A stretch of 64,000 nucleotides of DNA from Ornithinibacillus caprae (GCF_009728145.1 NZ_WOCA01000016.1:1-64000), one strand, 5' to 3'. Numbered from the stretch's first letter, positions 46,187 through 55,017 are shown. Notes: generated by a model from the letters alone, not told the origin. Made by a program: numbers and translations.

Positions 46187-47722
46187 ATGGAAACTCGTTC
46201 TCAATGGGGGACAAGAGCAGGGTTTATTTTAGCTGCGGTTGGATCAGCAGTCGGTCTAGGGAATATCTGGCGTTTTCCAACAGTAGCATATGAAAATGGT
46301 GGGGGAGCCTTCTTTATTCCATATTTATTTGCTTTACTTACAGCAGGTATTCCGATATTAATTATGGAATTTACGATGGGTCACAAATACCGAGGTTCTG
46401 CTCCTTTAACATTTAAGAGAATGAACAAAAATACAGAATTTATAGGTTGGTGGGCTGTTCTAGTAGCCTTTGTTATATCAACATATTATTCCGTAATTAT
46501 TGCCTGGGCAATGTCTTATTCTGTATTTTCATTCAATTTAAACTGGGGTTCAGATACCGAAGGATTTTTATTTGGAGAATATTTAAATTTAACCGTTGAT
46601 CCAGGGCAAACTGGTAGTTTTGTGCCAGGTGTATTAATCCCATTAATTCTTGTGTGGGCAATTGTATTAGGAGTTTTATTTAAGGGTGTTAAAAAGGGTA
46701 TTGAAGTTGCAAACCGAATTTTTATTCCAGCATTGGTAATTGTATTTTTAATAATAGTAGTTCGGGCACTTACATTACCTGGAGCACTTGATGGATTAAA
46801 TGCATTTTTTGCACCTGACTTTAGCAAAATTGCATCACCAGATGTTTGGGTGGCGGCATATGGTCAGATTTTCTTTAGTTTGTCGATTGCATTTGCAATT
46901 ATGATTACGTATTCTAGCTACTTACCGAAAAAGTCGGACATTACAAATAACGCATTTATCGTAGGTTTTGGTAACTCTAGCTTTGAACTATTAGCTGGTA
47001 TCGGGGTATTTGCTGCCCTTGGATTTATGGCAGGTCAAGTTGGAGTTGGAGTTGATGAAGTTGTTGCTGGTGGAGTAGGGTTAGCGTTTGTTGTATTCCC
47101 AGAAATTATTAATCAATTCCCAGGATTAAATGGACTCTTTGGATTCCTATTCTTTGCGTCCTTAGTACTAGCTGGTTTATCATCACTAATTTCGATCTGT
47201 GAAACATATATTGCAGGTCTAGTTGATAAATTCAAGATTTCAAGAATTAAAGCTGTTGCCTTCGGTGGTGGATTATCTGCATTGATCTCACTTTTATTTG
47301 CAACACAAGGTGGATTATTCTTCCTAGATGCAGCTGATTACTTCATTAACCAATTTGGTGTAGCCTTCGTTGGATTAGTAGAAGTTGTTCTAGTTGCTTG
47401 GGTACTACGTAAAGTTAAAGACTTGAGAACACATGCTAACGATTTATCTGATATCCGTTTAAATTGGTGGTGGACGTTAAGTCTATGCGTATTTACTCCA
47501 GTAGTTTTAGGTTATATGATGTTCGGATTATTTAAGCAAAACTTATTAAGAGAATTTGCAACAGATACTGGTAACTATGAAAACTACTCAAATGCCTTCA
47601 TTCTCTGGGGAGGATGGGCTGTTGCAGCGGGTGCTTTACTAATTGGTATTTTGATGACATTCACCAAATGGAAGCAATCGGCAACAGAAGAGCAAGAAGC
47701 TTTGACTAAGGAGGCTAAATAA
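46187..47722 (+). CDS. Sodium-dependent amino acid transporter, NSS family
   Basis: The 511-residue NSS/SNF transporter has about 12 spans. The span-1 signature is WGTRAGFILAAVGSAVGLGNIWRFP and the span-6 region is AYGQIFFSLSIAFAIMITYSSYL. The very small gene right behind it is of MetS type, so the pair resembles the MetPS methionine/alanine carrier of Corynebacterium. The substrate is probably a neutral amino acid. It has an AGGGGAGG ribosome site and a perfect-consensus promoter covered by a palindrome. Confidence 0.88.
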   Translation: METRSQWGTRAGFILAAVGSAVGLGNIWRFPTVAYENGGGAFFIPYLFALLTAGIPILIMEFTMGHKYRGSAPLTFKRMNKNTEFIGWWAVLVAFVISTYYSVIIAWAMSYSVFSFNLNWGSDTEGFLFGEYLNLTVDPGQTGSFVPGVLIPLILVWAIVLGVLFKGVKKGIEVANRIFIPALVIVFLIIVVRALTLPGALDGLNAFFAPDFSKIASPDVWVAAYGQIFFSLSIAFAIMITYSSYLPKKSDITNNAFIVGFGNSSFELLAGIGVFAALGFMAGQVGVGVDEVVAGGVGLAFVVFPEIINQFPGLNGLFGFLFFASLVLAGLSSLISICETYIAGLVDKFKISRIKAVAFGGGLSALISLLFATQGGLFFLDAADYFINQFGVAFVGLVEVVLVAWVLRKVKDLRTHANDLSDIRLNWWWTLSLCVFTPVVLGYMMFGLFKQNLLREFATDTGNYENYSNAFILWGGWAVAAGALLIGILMTFTKWKQSATEEQEALTKEAK

Positions 47723-47723
47723 T

Positions 47724-47828
47724 ATGGGTGCCATAATTGTTGCAGTCATAGGTATTGTAGTTATTTGGGGAGGATTGGCACTAAGTATTACACGTGCCGT
47801 TAAAGTAGCAAAAGAAAATAAAAATTAA
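47724..47828 (+). CDS. MetS-like small subunit of the NSS transporter
   Basis: The 34-residue protein is a single membrane span (MGAIIVAVIGIVVIWGGLAL) followed by a short basic tail (SITRAVKVAKENKN). The ribosome site AAGGAGG (47708-47714) lies inside the transporter gene, 9 bases before the ATG, and only one base separates the two genes. The GG(L/x)ALSI pattern and position match MetS small subunits of NSS carriers. It is too short for most gene finders. Confidence 0.8.
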   Translation: MGAIIVAVIGIVVIWGGLALSITRAVKVAKENKN

Positions 47829-47882
47829 GTTATGCCGATTATCATAGAATGAAGCTGAGTTAAAAGTGTATTAATACATGGG

Positions 47883-47917
47883 AAATCCGAACTAATTAGT
47901 TCGGATTTTCTTTTGGG
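47883..47917 (+). terminator. Palindromic terminator after the NSS operon
   Basis: AAATCCGAACTAATTAGTTCGGATTT is a perfect 26-base palindrome (47883-47908) followed by TTCTTTT. It is also the conserved end of repeat copy B. Confidence 0.75.
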
Positions 47918-48084
47918 ATAATTTCGTAATCTTTGTTGCAAATTTTACATAGAATCCGCAGTAACCGGAGACGGTGCTTTATTACCTGCTCGTAGAGGAC
48001 ATCACGTTGCTGTTACTCGGCATTCTCTTGAGTATTTTCTGGACAATTGGTAACTGCACTTTTTTACATCAACTACGAATTAAG
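47883..48084. repeat. Dispersed repeat element, copy B (inverted relative to copy A)
   Basis: Read on the minus strand, it matches 15211-15386: TTAATTCGTAGTTGATGTAAA at one end, then a diverged middle, then GCAACAAAG-TTACGAAAT and AAAGAAAATCCGAA with the terminal hairpin. The conserved ends and divergent centre suggest a mobile or structured element. No gene is visible in 47829-48153. Confidence 0.6.
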
Positions 48085-48153
48085 ATACGCCCTTAAAAAA
48101 TATCCTTAGAATGGAGGGCGTTAGTTTTGTCCTAGCAACTTTTAATATAATAT

Positions 48154-49131
48154 TTAATTCCTTTTTTGTTTCGCCATTCTTTCCCACTTTTTTAAATATG
48201 GATATGGATCGAATGACCATTCACTATAGCCATTATCCTTATACATTCCATAATGAAGATGTGGTGGGAATTTTCCTGATGTTCCCGGTGGTCCATAACC
48301 AGTAGAACCAACTTTCCCTAATACGTCACCAGGTTTTACAATTTGGCCAACTTCGACACCTTCTTCATATCCACTAAGATGTGCATAATAATGATAGATA
48401 TTGTAAATGTCCCTTATGCCTATACGCCAGCCACCGTATAAATTCCAACCTTTCAATTCCACAACTCCATAGGTTGTTGACTTAACAGGCGTCCCATAGT
48501 CAGCAAATATATCGGTACCTTCGTGAATTCGATTACCGCCAAACCCTCGACGGTCACCCCATGTGTTACGATAACTGTAATTATAATTTATGGCCACTGG
48601 GAAGTCACGATCAGTAAGGTTGATATCCTGAAACTTTTTAAACACCTTTGCTGTATTTTTAATGGTATGGACAGCTAAGTCTCGTTTATAAAAATTCCAT
48701 ATCCCAATCATAATGTCATCTTCTGATTGACCATACTCTAAAATAAAATTTGCCATTGTATATAAAACATCTTCCGGTTCATTCGGATCTGCGATACGAT
48801 CATCGTTTCCATCTTTTCCTTTTCCATTAAACATATTGATGATGTTTACATCTTTTTCAAAGGAACTATTTCCAATACCAAACCACATTTCTTCAGGGAT
48901 TTGTATTGAAATTAGTTGATCATCCTCTAAATCCTTATGAATTTGTCGTTCATATTGATCAATTGCTGCAATATAATACCACGGGATTTGAGTTAATGCT
49001 TCTGTTTTTTTATAAAGCGATAACCTTTCATCATATATATTATTTTCTTCTTCCTCTGCATGAACTGTATGTGCGAGTGAAAATAAAGATAGGATGAAAA
49101 TAAAGATAAAATAATAGCTTTTTTCGTACAA
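48154..49131 (-). CDS. lytH: M23 peptidase, LytH-like L-Ala-D-Glu endopeptidase
   Basis: The 325-residue exported peptidase has a signal peptide (residues 1-25, ending VHA), an N-terminal helical domain, and a C-terminal LytM/M23 domain with all zinc motifs: HEGTDIF, HYYAHLS and HLHYGMY. LytH (YunA) of B. subtilis trims spore cortex or forespore peptidoglycan and lies beside yunB-yunC, as here. TTG 49131 follows GAGGTG by 8 bases; the GTG at 49140 lies inside that ribosome site. Confidence 0.85.
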   Translation of the reverse strand: MYEKSYYFIFIFILSLFSLAHTVHAEEEENNIYDERLSLYKKTEALTQIPWYYIAAIDQYERQIHKDLEDDQLISIQIPEEMWFGIGNSSFEKDVNIINMFNGKGKDGNDDRIADPNEPEDVLYTMANFILEYGQSEDDIMIGIWNFYKRDLAVHTIKNTAKVFKKFQDINLTDRDFPVAINYNYSYRNTWGDRRGFGGNRIHEGTDIFADYGTPVKSTTYGVVELKGWNLYGGWRIGIRDIYNIYHYYAHLSGYEEGVEVGQIVKPGDVLGKVGSTGYGPPGTSGKFPPHLHYGMYKDNGYSEWSFDPYPYLKKWERMAKQKRN

Positions 49132-49318
49132 TGTATTCACCTCATAAAATAGATAAACAAATTCTTTTCAAAAACTAGCATACCATTAGCGGAATTCCTC
49201 AGTGGTGCTTATGCAGAATAGGAAAGTTATATGCTTTCCTATCTGCTGAAATAGGACCAACCAAGCTTCGTCCTTTATAAAACTTCTACTGTACTACATT
49301 CAAAACAATGTGATTAAA

Positions 49319-49888
49319 TTAATCGTCTCGCCCTTGTGGAGATTTTTTCATTTCTGTAATTATTTGTTCGATTGTATTGTCGTAATCAGGGTCTTTTGTA
49401 GTTGAATTATGCAAGCTTTCTATGTCACGGATTAAAACATTGTTATCTGAAACGTAAATCTCAAAATGACGTGGCATAATGGATTCCGCTGATTTTCTTG
49501 CTACATCAGCAGCTTCATTTGCTTCTAACAAGTCATTTTTTTCGTAGGCAATTAATACTTCTTCACCAGTTACTAAGGTTGCTACCTCATCGAAGGCCTC
49601 ATGTCTTAAAATAACTCGTGTTATGATATCAGCCATCTCTGTTCGATTCATGGTAATAACACGGTTTCTCTCCGGATCTTGCTCAAATTGTTCCTTTGTA
49701 TAGTTAACGTAACCTAACCGGCTGTTTGCTTCCGGATCTTCATATCCAGGATCACGGACGGGTCCCTCATCTCTGGTAGGATCTAATTCATCAGCAATTT
49801 TTTCATGTTCATCCCTTAATGAATTATCTGTTGTACAACCTGTAAGAGCAATCATTGTGATTACTAAGCTAGAAAGTATATATTTCAA
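49319..49888 (-). CDS. yutC: YhcN/YlaJ family sporulation lipoprotein (YutC-like)
   Basis: The 189-residue lipoprotein has a lipobox at Cys18 (MIALTGC), a low-complexity acidic linker (DELDPTRDEGPVRDPGYEDP), and then the YhcN/YlaJ domain (RTEMADIITRVILRHEAFDEVATLVTGEEVLIAY). Members sit at the forespore or spore membrane. The neighbour yutD supports the YutC assignment. Transcription runs away from yutD. Confidence 0.8.
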   Translation of the reverse strand: MKYILSSLVITMIALTGCTTDNSLRDEHEKIADELDPTRDEGPVRDPGYEDPEANSRLGYVNYTKEQFEQDPERNRVITMNRTEMADIITRVILRHEAFDEVATLVTGEEVLIAYEKNDLLEANEAADVARKSAESIMPRHFEIYVSDNNVLIRDIESLHNSTTKDPDYDNTIEQIITEMKKSPQGRDD

Positions 49889-50058
49889 TGTTTTTGCCTC
49901 CTCATTTATCTATACCTTTTAAAATAATTTACTTGTTTTTCATGTATGGTTAGTTTTGTGTATTAAATAAAAAATCATACAGTAATAAGTTAATTATTTT
50001 CTAGGTGAAACAGTAGAAATATGATAAACTATACACAGCGTATGAGAGGTGAGTTTTT

Positions 50059-50331
50059 ATGATAGAACTTTTTGGAAAAAAATATGAACTTATAGAAAAT
50101 GTTAAAGATGGGTTTAATCAAGACGCTCTAGAAGCTCGGTATACAGATATATTAAAGAAATACGATTATATAGTTGGCGACTGGGGATATGAACAATTGA
50201 GATTAAAGGGCTTTTATCGCGATGATAATATGAAAGCTGTAATTGATTCTAAAATTAGTGCATTGGATGATTATATTTATGAATATTGCAATTTTGGTTG
50301 TGCTTACTTCGTTTTGAAGAAAATTGATTAA
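50059..50331 (+). CDS. yutD: YutD family protein (DUF1027)
   Basis: The 90-residue protein matches the YutD family (ALEARYTDILKKYDYIVGDWGYEQLRLKGFY; CNFGCAYFVLKK). The function is unknown; it is widely kept in Firmicutes. It has GAGAGGTGAG as ribosome site, is divergent from the YhcN/YlaJ gene and convergent with the small gene at 50356. Confidence 0.88.
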   Translation: MIELFGKKYELIENVKDGFNQDALEARYTDILKKYDYIVGDWGYEQLRLKGFYRDDNMKAVIDSKISALDDYIYEYCNFGCAYFVLKKID

Positions 50332-50332
50332 A

Positions 50333-50368
50333 AGAGGAGAAGCAGTTCACGGGAACTACTTCTCCTCT
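50333..50368. terminator. Shared hairpin between yutD and the convergent gene
   Basis: AGAGGAGAAGCAGTTC (50333-50348) pairs with GAACTACTTCTCCTCT (50353-50368) with one mismatch. The right arm is also the 3' end of the minus-strand gene. T runs on both sides are poor. Confidence 0.55.
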
Positions 50369-50640
50369 TGTTCTGGATGGACATCATTAGGTTCGTCATG
50401 AATGACATGGGATCCAGGTGCTTGTCTTGGTAAATCTTCATGAAGCTCTTTATAAGGGAAGACGAACGCACTTGTGCGTTGCTGTTCATCCTTCCAAGGA
50501 GTTGATTTCCCAGAAACAGGCTCTTCTTTATTAATAGCCGAACCAAATGCACCTTCTGGAAACTCCTCTGGAATTAAATTATTTCGCTGATTATTTACAT
50601 TGGAAAAATCGGAGAATTTTTTATCATCGTTTTTCGCCAT
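50356..50640 (-). CDS. Small hydrophilic protein of unknown function
   Basis: The 94-residue, mostly disordered-looking protein is rich in Asp, Asn, Pro and Glu (MAKNDDKKFSDFSNVNNQRN; SHVIHDEPNDVHPEQEEK). It has no membrane part and no Cys. The second ATG (50640) is the likely start because AAAGGAGG lies 9 bases upstream; the first one overlaps that site. I do not recognise a family with confidence; conserved small proteins of this type occur beside yutD in bacilli. Confidence 0.6.
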   Translation of the reverse strand: MAKNDDKKFSDFSNVNNQRNNLIPEEFPEGAFGSAINKEEPVSGKSTPWKDEQQRTSAFVFPYKELHEDLPRQAPGSHVIHDEPNDVHPEQEEK

Positions 50641-50720
50641 GTAATTCATCCTCCTTTCTAACCTTAGGTTACACTAAGTTAGAAGGAAGTAATTTACCAA
50701 TTGTTGGTGTTCCTTTCATA

Positions 50721-52142
50721 TCATACTTTCCGAACGTACCCTCTAAATTGTTTTTCCACATGCTTTCCTAAATTAAAAATAGCATCTTCATTTCCAATTG
50801 AACTCATGATTTGAATGCTAATTGGCATCCTATTTTCATCCGTTCCAACGGGGATAACAAGACAAGGTAGTCCCCATACATTGGCATAAGAAATGAAAGG
50901 AATATAGTTTAGATATGTTTTTCGGATGGAAAAAATCTCCTGAAATACGGTTCCATGTTTTGGAGCTCCGGTGTGATAAACAGGGAAAATAAGCAATCTC
51001 TTGTTAAGATAATCCTCTAATATCTTATCTCCTTCCTGTACAATTGTTTTGATGTCCTCTAGACGTTTACTAGATGGTTTAAATAAATTGGCTCCAAGTA
51101 ATGCCCAAGTTAAATAGTGATGAACCTGTGATTTTTTAGTTGTTATTTCTTTTATATATTCTAGGTATAAATTTACTCGATCATTAGCAAATGCAACAGA
51201 CTTTACAGATTGTGCACCATCAATGGACATTATTTCCTGCCAAAGTTGTGCACTTTCATCAAACATAGGTGGTATTCCTTCATTTACTTGTGAAGAAGAA
51301 CTTAAAAATTGTTTGACTTTTTGTACATGTGATTTGGATTCTGCTGATAAAGGGTAATCTATAGTCGTTGGTAACATTTCAATTATAAAATCAGATAGTT
51401 GCCGCTCTTCATATTTATGATTAGCAATGATGGAATACATGAGTTCCATATCTCGGACTGATTTTCCCATTGGTCCACAACCTAACATTCTTTCCTGTAG
51501 AGGATTGAAAATAGGAGGATAATGCCCATGTGAAGATACTTGAAATTTGCCAGGTTTAAAACCAATGACTCCATTGAAATGACTAGGGAAACGAATGGAT
51601 CCACCAATATCCGAACCTATACCTACTGCTGCACCACCTGATGCAAGTAATGCCCCTTCGCCACCACTTGAACCTCCCGCTGTTCGGGATGTATCCCATG
51701 GGTTATTAGTCCGACCATAAAGTTTATTATCGGTTTCTTGAGCAAAACAAAGGGATGGAGTATTCGTCTTACCAAGAATGATTGCCCCTGCTGTTTTTAG
51801 TTTGTTAATAATAGTGGCATCTTTTTTTGCAATTAAGTCCTGAAGTTGAACTAAGCCACCTGTAGTCCTCATACCTTGCACATGAAAGGCTTCTTTTACA
51901 CTAATTGGTACACCATGCAATGGACCAATTGGATTTGTTATTTTCTCATCTATGTTTTTCGCTTCTAATAATGCTGTCGAAAACCGATCCTCAACTACAG
52001 CATTGATCTCTGGGTTAATATACTTTATATGATTGATGTATGTTTCTACTGCTTCATAGCTTGTGAATTTACGATTAAGTATTGCATGTTTCATATCAGT
52101 AGCATCCATATCAAGGATTGAATTACGTAATTCTTCATTCAT
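50721..52142 (-). CDS. Amidase signature family enzyme
   Basis: The 473-residue amidase has the Ser-Ser-Lys triad visible: Lys in GVPISVKEAF and the two Ser in TAGGSSGGEGALLASGGAAVGIGSDIGGSIRFP. The position inside the yut region and low similarity to GatA rule out the tRNA amidotransferase. It hydrolyses an unknown amide. ATG 52142 follows AAAGGGTG; no signal peptide. It has no counterpart at this place in B. subtilis as I recall it. Confidence 0.82.
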   Translation of the reverse strand: MNEELRNSILDMDATDMKHAILNRKFTSYEAVETYINHIKYINPEINAVVEDRFSTALLEAKNIDEKITNPIGPLHGVPISVKEAFHVQGMRTTGGLVQLQDLIAKKDATIINKLKTAGAIILGKTNTPSLCFAQETDNKLYGRTNNPWDTSRTAGGSSGGEGALLASGGAAVGIGSDIGGSIRFPSHFNGVIGFKPGKFQVSSHGHYPPIFNPLQERMLGCGPMGKSVRDMELMYSIIANHKYEERQLSDFIIEMLPTTIDYPLSAESKSHVQKVKQFLSSSSQVNEGIPPMFDESAQLWQEIMSIDGAQSVKSVAFANDRVNLYLEYIKEITTKKSQVHHYLTWALLGANLFKPSSKRLEDIKTIVQEGDKILEDYLNKRLLIFPVYHTGAPKHGTVFQEIFSIRKTYLNYIPFISYANVWGLPCLVIPVGTDENRMPISIQIMSSIGNEDAIFNLGKHVEKQFRGYVRKV

Positions 52143-52348
52143 CAAATCACCCTTTCTCCTGTCTAATTGTGTTATTTGTACTATACCATGGTAATTTTAA
52201 CGAAACCATTACTTAATATTTAAAAGAGGAAAAAAATCTGAGAGTTGTTTTAATGAAAAATCGATAGTGTAAATGAAGTTTTATACATTCAATACTAAAT
52301 ATATGATAAAATCGAAATGAAACATCTTTGCACATTGGAGTGGATAGT

Positions 52349-52789
52349 ATGTATTTTGTTGATCGAAGTAAAATTGAAGAAATTCTTTTATATATGGAAC
52401 AGATATTAGCTGAAATCTCGGATCAATCCAATCGATCATTTGTCGAAAAAATGGCATTAGAACGAATGACTCACGTTCTTATTGAATCGATCATTGATGT
52501 AGGAAATATGATGATTGACGGATTTATTATGCGTGATCCAGGTAGTTATGAAGATATTATTGATATTTTAGTAGATGAACGTGTCATACCTGAACAGGAA
52601 AGTGACATGTATAAAGAGATTATTGGACTACGAAAGATGCTTGTTACGAATTATGCAAATGTTGATCATAGTGAGCTAGAAAAAAGTTTAAACAATCATA
52701 AGCAAATGTTGGATAGTTTCAGTACACATATAAGGTCCTATCTAGAAAATGAATTAGGTGTAGCTAATGCTTTTTCCAATAATAATTGA
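52349..52789 (+). CDS. yutE: DUF86/HepT-like protein YutE
   Basis: The 146-residue HEPN-type helical protein (MYFVDRSKIEEILLYMEQIL; GLRKMLVTNYANVDHSEL) carries the R-x(6)-Y pattern of HepT-like proteins. HepT is a toxin with a MNT antitoxin, but no nucleotidyltransferase partner is next to this gene. It is a stand-alone, conserved yutE. ATG 52349 has TTGGAGTGG upstream. It is followed after 12 bases by the regulator gene. Confidence 0.8.
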   Translation: MYFVDRSKIEEILLYMEQILAEISDQSNRSFVEKMALERMTHVLIESIIDVGNMMIDGFIMRDPGSYEDIIDILVDERVIPEQESDMYKEIIGLRKMLVTNYANVDHSELEKSLNNHKQMLDSFSTHIRSYLENELGVANAFSNNN

Positions 52790-52801
52790 AGGTGATATAA
52801 C

Positions 52802-53434
52802 ATGAAGAGGGCACCTACAAGACAGAAGCTATTGAATATTTTAAAAAAGGATCATAAATTAACTATTGATGGAATAATGGAATATTTTACGATTTCGGAA
52901 ATTGCCGTTCGTAGACATATTCATGAGCTAGAAAGTCAAGGACTGATCAAAAGAAATACGATTAAACAAAAGATTGGTCGACCATATTATACGTATGAAC
53001 TAACTGAAGAGGGCCATCGTACCTTTCCAAACCAATTTGACAAGCTACCAGTTGAGTTATTAAAGGATCTAGAAGAATTACAAGGATTGGATGCAGTTAA
53101 ACAACTTTTAAATAAGAGGGCGGAAAGGGAAAAAACCTATTTTGAAACAGAATTAAAAGCTGAGGATTTTGATCAACGAATAAAAGAAGTTGCAAAAATC
53201 CAAGATGAAAAAGGGTATATGGTTGAAATTGAGAAGACAGCTGACGGACATTATGAAATGAAAAATTATAATTGCCCAATTTCTAATATTGCATCGTGCT
53301 ATAAACAAGTTTGCGATAATGAAAAACGTGTGTTTGACGAATTGTTTGCTAAAAGTGAAGTCATTCCACATTCATGTATTACCAAAGGTGATAATTTTTG
53401 TAAGTGGACAATTAAACGTCCGACTGAAGGATGA
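52802..53434 (+). CDS. SufR-like winged-helix regulator with a Cys-rich end
   Basis: The 210-residue protein has an N-terminal winged helix (RQKLLNILKKDHKLTIDGIM; SEIAVRRHIHELESQGLIKR; wing GRPYYTYELTEEG). A helical linker follows, then a C-terminal part with five Cys at residues 158, 166, 171, 192 and 200. This layout resembles SufR-type Fe-S-sensing repressors of Fe-S assembly genes. With sufCDSUB 14 kb away, and yutI and yutM nearby, a role in Fe-S control is plausible but not shown. A terminator overlaps its stop. Confidence 0.7.
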   Translation: MKRAPTRQKLLNILKKDHKLTIDGIMEYFTISEIAVRRHIHELESQGLIKRNTIKQKIGRPYYTYELTEEGHRTFPNQFDKLPVELLKDLEELQGLDAVKQLLNKRAEREKTYFETELKAEDFDQRIKEVAKIQDEKGYMVEIEKTADGHYEMKNYNCPISNIASCYKQVCDNEKRVFDELFAKSEVIPHSCITKGDNFCKWTIKRPTEG

Positions 53435-53459
53435 GGCAATGGTTCTCATCCCTTATTTT
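53429..53459 (+). terminator. Terminator after the SufR-like gene
   Basis: GGATGAG (53429-53435) and CTCATCC (53445-53451) pair perfectly around a 9-base loop, followed by CTTATTTTTT. It overlaps the stop codon. Confidence 0.7.
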
Positions 53460-53550
53460 TTAGGTAAGAGAGTATTAAATTGGCCAGGCGCAGTTCGTAC
53501 GTCGTTAAACGGGCTCTTACACTTTGATCATTTAGAAAGGAATTTACTTC

Positions 53551-54318
53551 GTGAAACAATATAAAGGATTTTTAATAGATTTAGATGGAACAATGTACCG
53601 AGGGAATGAAGTAATTGAAGAAGCTCCTGCTTTTGTAAATACACTACGAGAGAAACAGATCCCTTATTTATTTTTGACAAATAATTCATCCAAAACGCCA
53701 GAAGTAGTATCCAATAAATTAAATCAAATGGGTATTCATTCAACCCCTGACCATGTTTTTACATCAAGTATGGCAACAGCAAAGTATATAAAGCACAAGC
53801 AGCCTGATGCACGTTGTTACGTGATTGGGGAAATAGGTCTTTTTACTGCATTAGAACGAGAAGGTTTGACAATAACAGAAAGTGAATGTGATTTTGTTGT
53901 CATGGGAATGGATCGTGATATTAGCTATGAAAAATTAGCTAAAGCTTGTCTAGCAGTAAGAAATGGTGCTAAGTTTGTTTCAACGAATAGCGATATAGCT
54001 GTGCCAACTGAGCATGGATTACTCCCGGGTAATGGATCGCTTACTTCGGTTGTGACAGTTAGTACAGGGAAAGAACCTACTTTTATAGGAAAGCCAGAAG
54101 CAATAATTATGAAGGAAGCGTTGAGTGTCTTAGGAACAAAATCAGATGATACGGTAGTGGTAGGAGATAATTATGATACCGATATACAAGCGGGGATTAA
54201 CGCTGGCATTGACACATTAATGGTGTTTACCGGGCTAACTCCATATGAGGAGCTACCAAATCTTAAAACGAAGCCAACCTATCATGTGAAAAACTTATCT
54301 GAATTTGATGTAAAGTAA
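53551..54318 (+). CDS. yutF: HAD-family phosphatase YutF (NagD-like)
   Basis: The 255-residue HAD-IIA hydrolase has motif I FLIDLDGTMYRG (nucleophile Asp near residue 10), motif II LTNNSS, Lys in FIGKPEA and the DD motif VVVGDNYDTDI. Members dephosphorylate small sugar phosphates or nucleotides. The start is GTG 53551 with AGAAAGGAA upstream. It follows yutE and the regulator, as in the B. subtilis yut order. Confidence 0.9.
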   Translation: MKQYKGFLIDLDGTMYRGNEVIEEAPAFVNTLREKQIPYLFLTNNSSKTPEVVSNKLNQMGIHSTPDHVFTSSMATAKYIKHKQPDARCYVIGEIGLFTALEREGLTITESECDFVVMGMDRDISYEKLAKACLAVRNGAKFVSTNSDIAVPTEHGLLPGNGSLTSVVTVSTGKEPTFIGKPEAIIMKEALSVLGTKSDDTVVVGDNYDTDIQAGINAGIDTLMVFTGLTPYEELPNLKTKPTYHVKNLSEFDVK

Positions 54319-54324
54319 ACTAAA

Positions 54325-54366
54325 AAGTAGCAGCCCACTAGTATGTGGATTGCTACTTCTTTTTAA
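54325..54366 (+). terminator. Terminator of yutF
   Basis: AAGTAGCA (54325-54332) pairs with TGCTACTT (54351-54358), and CCCAC/GTGG pair inside, followed by CTTTTTA. Confidence 0.75.
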
Positions 54367-54380
54367 TATTTTCCTACCCT

Positions 54381-54422
54381 GCATAATTCAACATAAAGGC
54401 TTGGCAAAGGTCAAGTTTTCTA
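54381..54422. repeat. Short dispersed palindromic repeat, copy d
   Basis: GCATAATTCAACATAAAGGC then TTGGCAAAGGTCAAGTTTTCTA. It matches the ends of copies a and c and covers the stop codon of yutG. Confidence 0.45.
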
Positions 54423-54932
54423 ATCATCAATGATTTGATCGTCAGCGGTTGCGTGTGCGAGCCTACTAGAGGCAGCAGCAGCTATTGCACCTACAATATC
54501 ATCTAAAAATGTATGACACTCACCAGTTGATTTGTCATTTAATTTCTTGAGTATTCCTGGCTTTTGTTTATCGATATAACCATAGTTTGTAAATCCGATG
54601 GAGCCATAAACATTAACTATTGAAAATGCAACAATTTCATCTACACCATAAAGACTTTCATCAACTTCAATTGTTTTTTGTAGTGGTTCATCCAGCTTTT
54701 TTTGTTCGGCTAATCGGTCAAGTTGTATGCCAGTTAAAATTGCATTTTGTACTTCCCGTTTCTTTAATACCTGGTCCACATTGTGATAACAATCCTCCAT
54801 TTTTAGATCCTCATGGTACTTAGATTGTAAATAGTAAACAAGTTCTGCTATGTCATCAATCGTTACTCCTCGTTCATTTAACCATTTTCTTGCACTTTTT
54901 TCTAATTCACTTTGCTTAGTTACTTCATCCAT
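54420..54932 (-). CDS. yutG: YutG, phosphatidylglycerophosphatase A-like protein
   Basis: The 170-residue protein has an N-terminal helical part (ARKWLNERGVTIDDIAELVYYLQ) and a PgpA-like C-terminus (VDEIVAFSIVNVYGSIGFTNYGYIDK; CHTFLDDIVGAIAAAASSRLAH). It lacks clear membrane spans, unlike E. coli PgpA, so the enzymatic role is uncertain. ATG 54932 follows AGGATAGGTG; an earlier GTG at 54941 lies in that ribosome site. Confidence 0.8.
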   Translation of the reverse strand: MDEVTKQSELEKSARKWLNERGVTIDDIAELVYYLQSKYHEDLKMEDCYHNVDQVLKKREVQNAILTGIQLDRLAEQKKLDEPLQKTIEVDESLYGVDEIVAFSIVNVYGSIGFTNYGYIDKQKPGILKKLNDKSTGECHTFLDDIVGAIAAAASSRLAHATADDQIIDD

Positions 54933-55017
54933 CGGTATCACCTATCCTTAAAATTTATCATTTCGGTTAAGAAATTGCTTAATTTTACATACACATCTTA
55001 GTAAGGAGGAGAGCATT

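Noticed and set aside
48111-48305. 64-codon plus-strand frame
   Set aside because: It overlaps the 3' end of lytH on the other strand and reads its codons backwards.
52349-52789. HepT/MNT toxin-antitoxin system at yutE
   Set aside because: The protein is HepT-like, but no nucleotidyltransferase antitoxin gene is adjacent; yutE is a conserved stand-alone gene.
53289-53564. 91-codon plus-strand frame between the SufR-like gene and yutF
   Set aside because: It overlaps the regulator gene in another frame, crosses its terminator and has no ribosome site.
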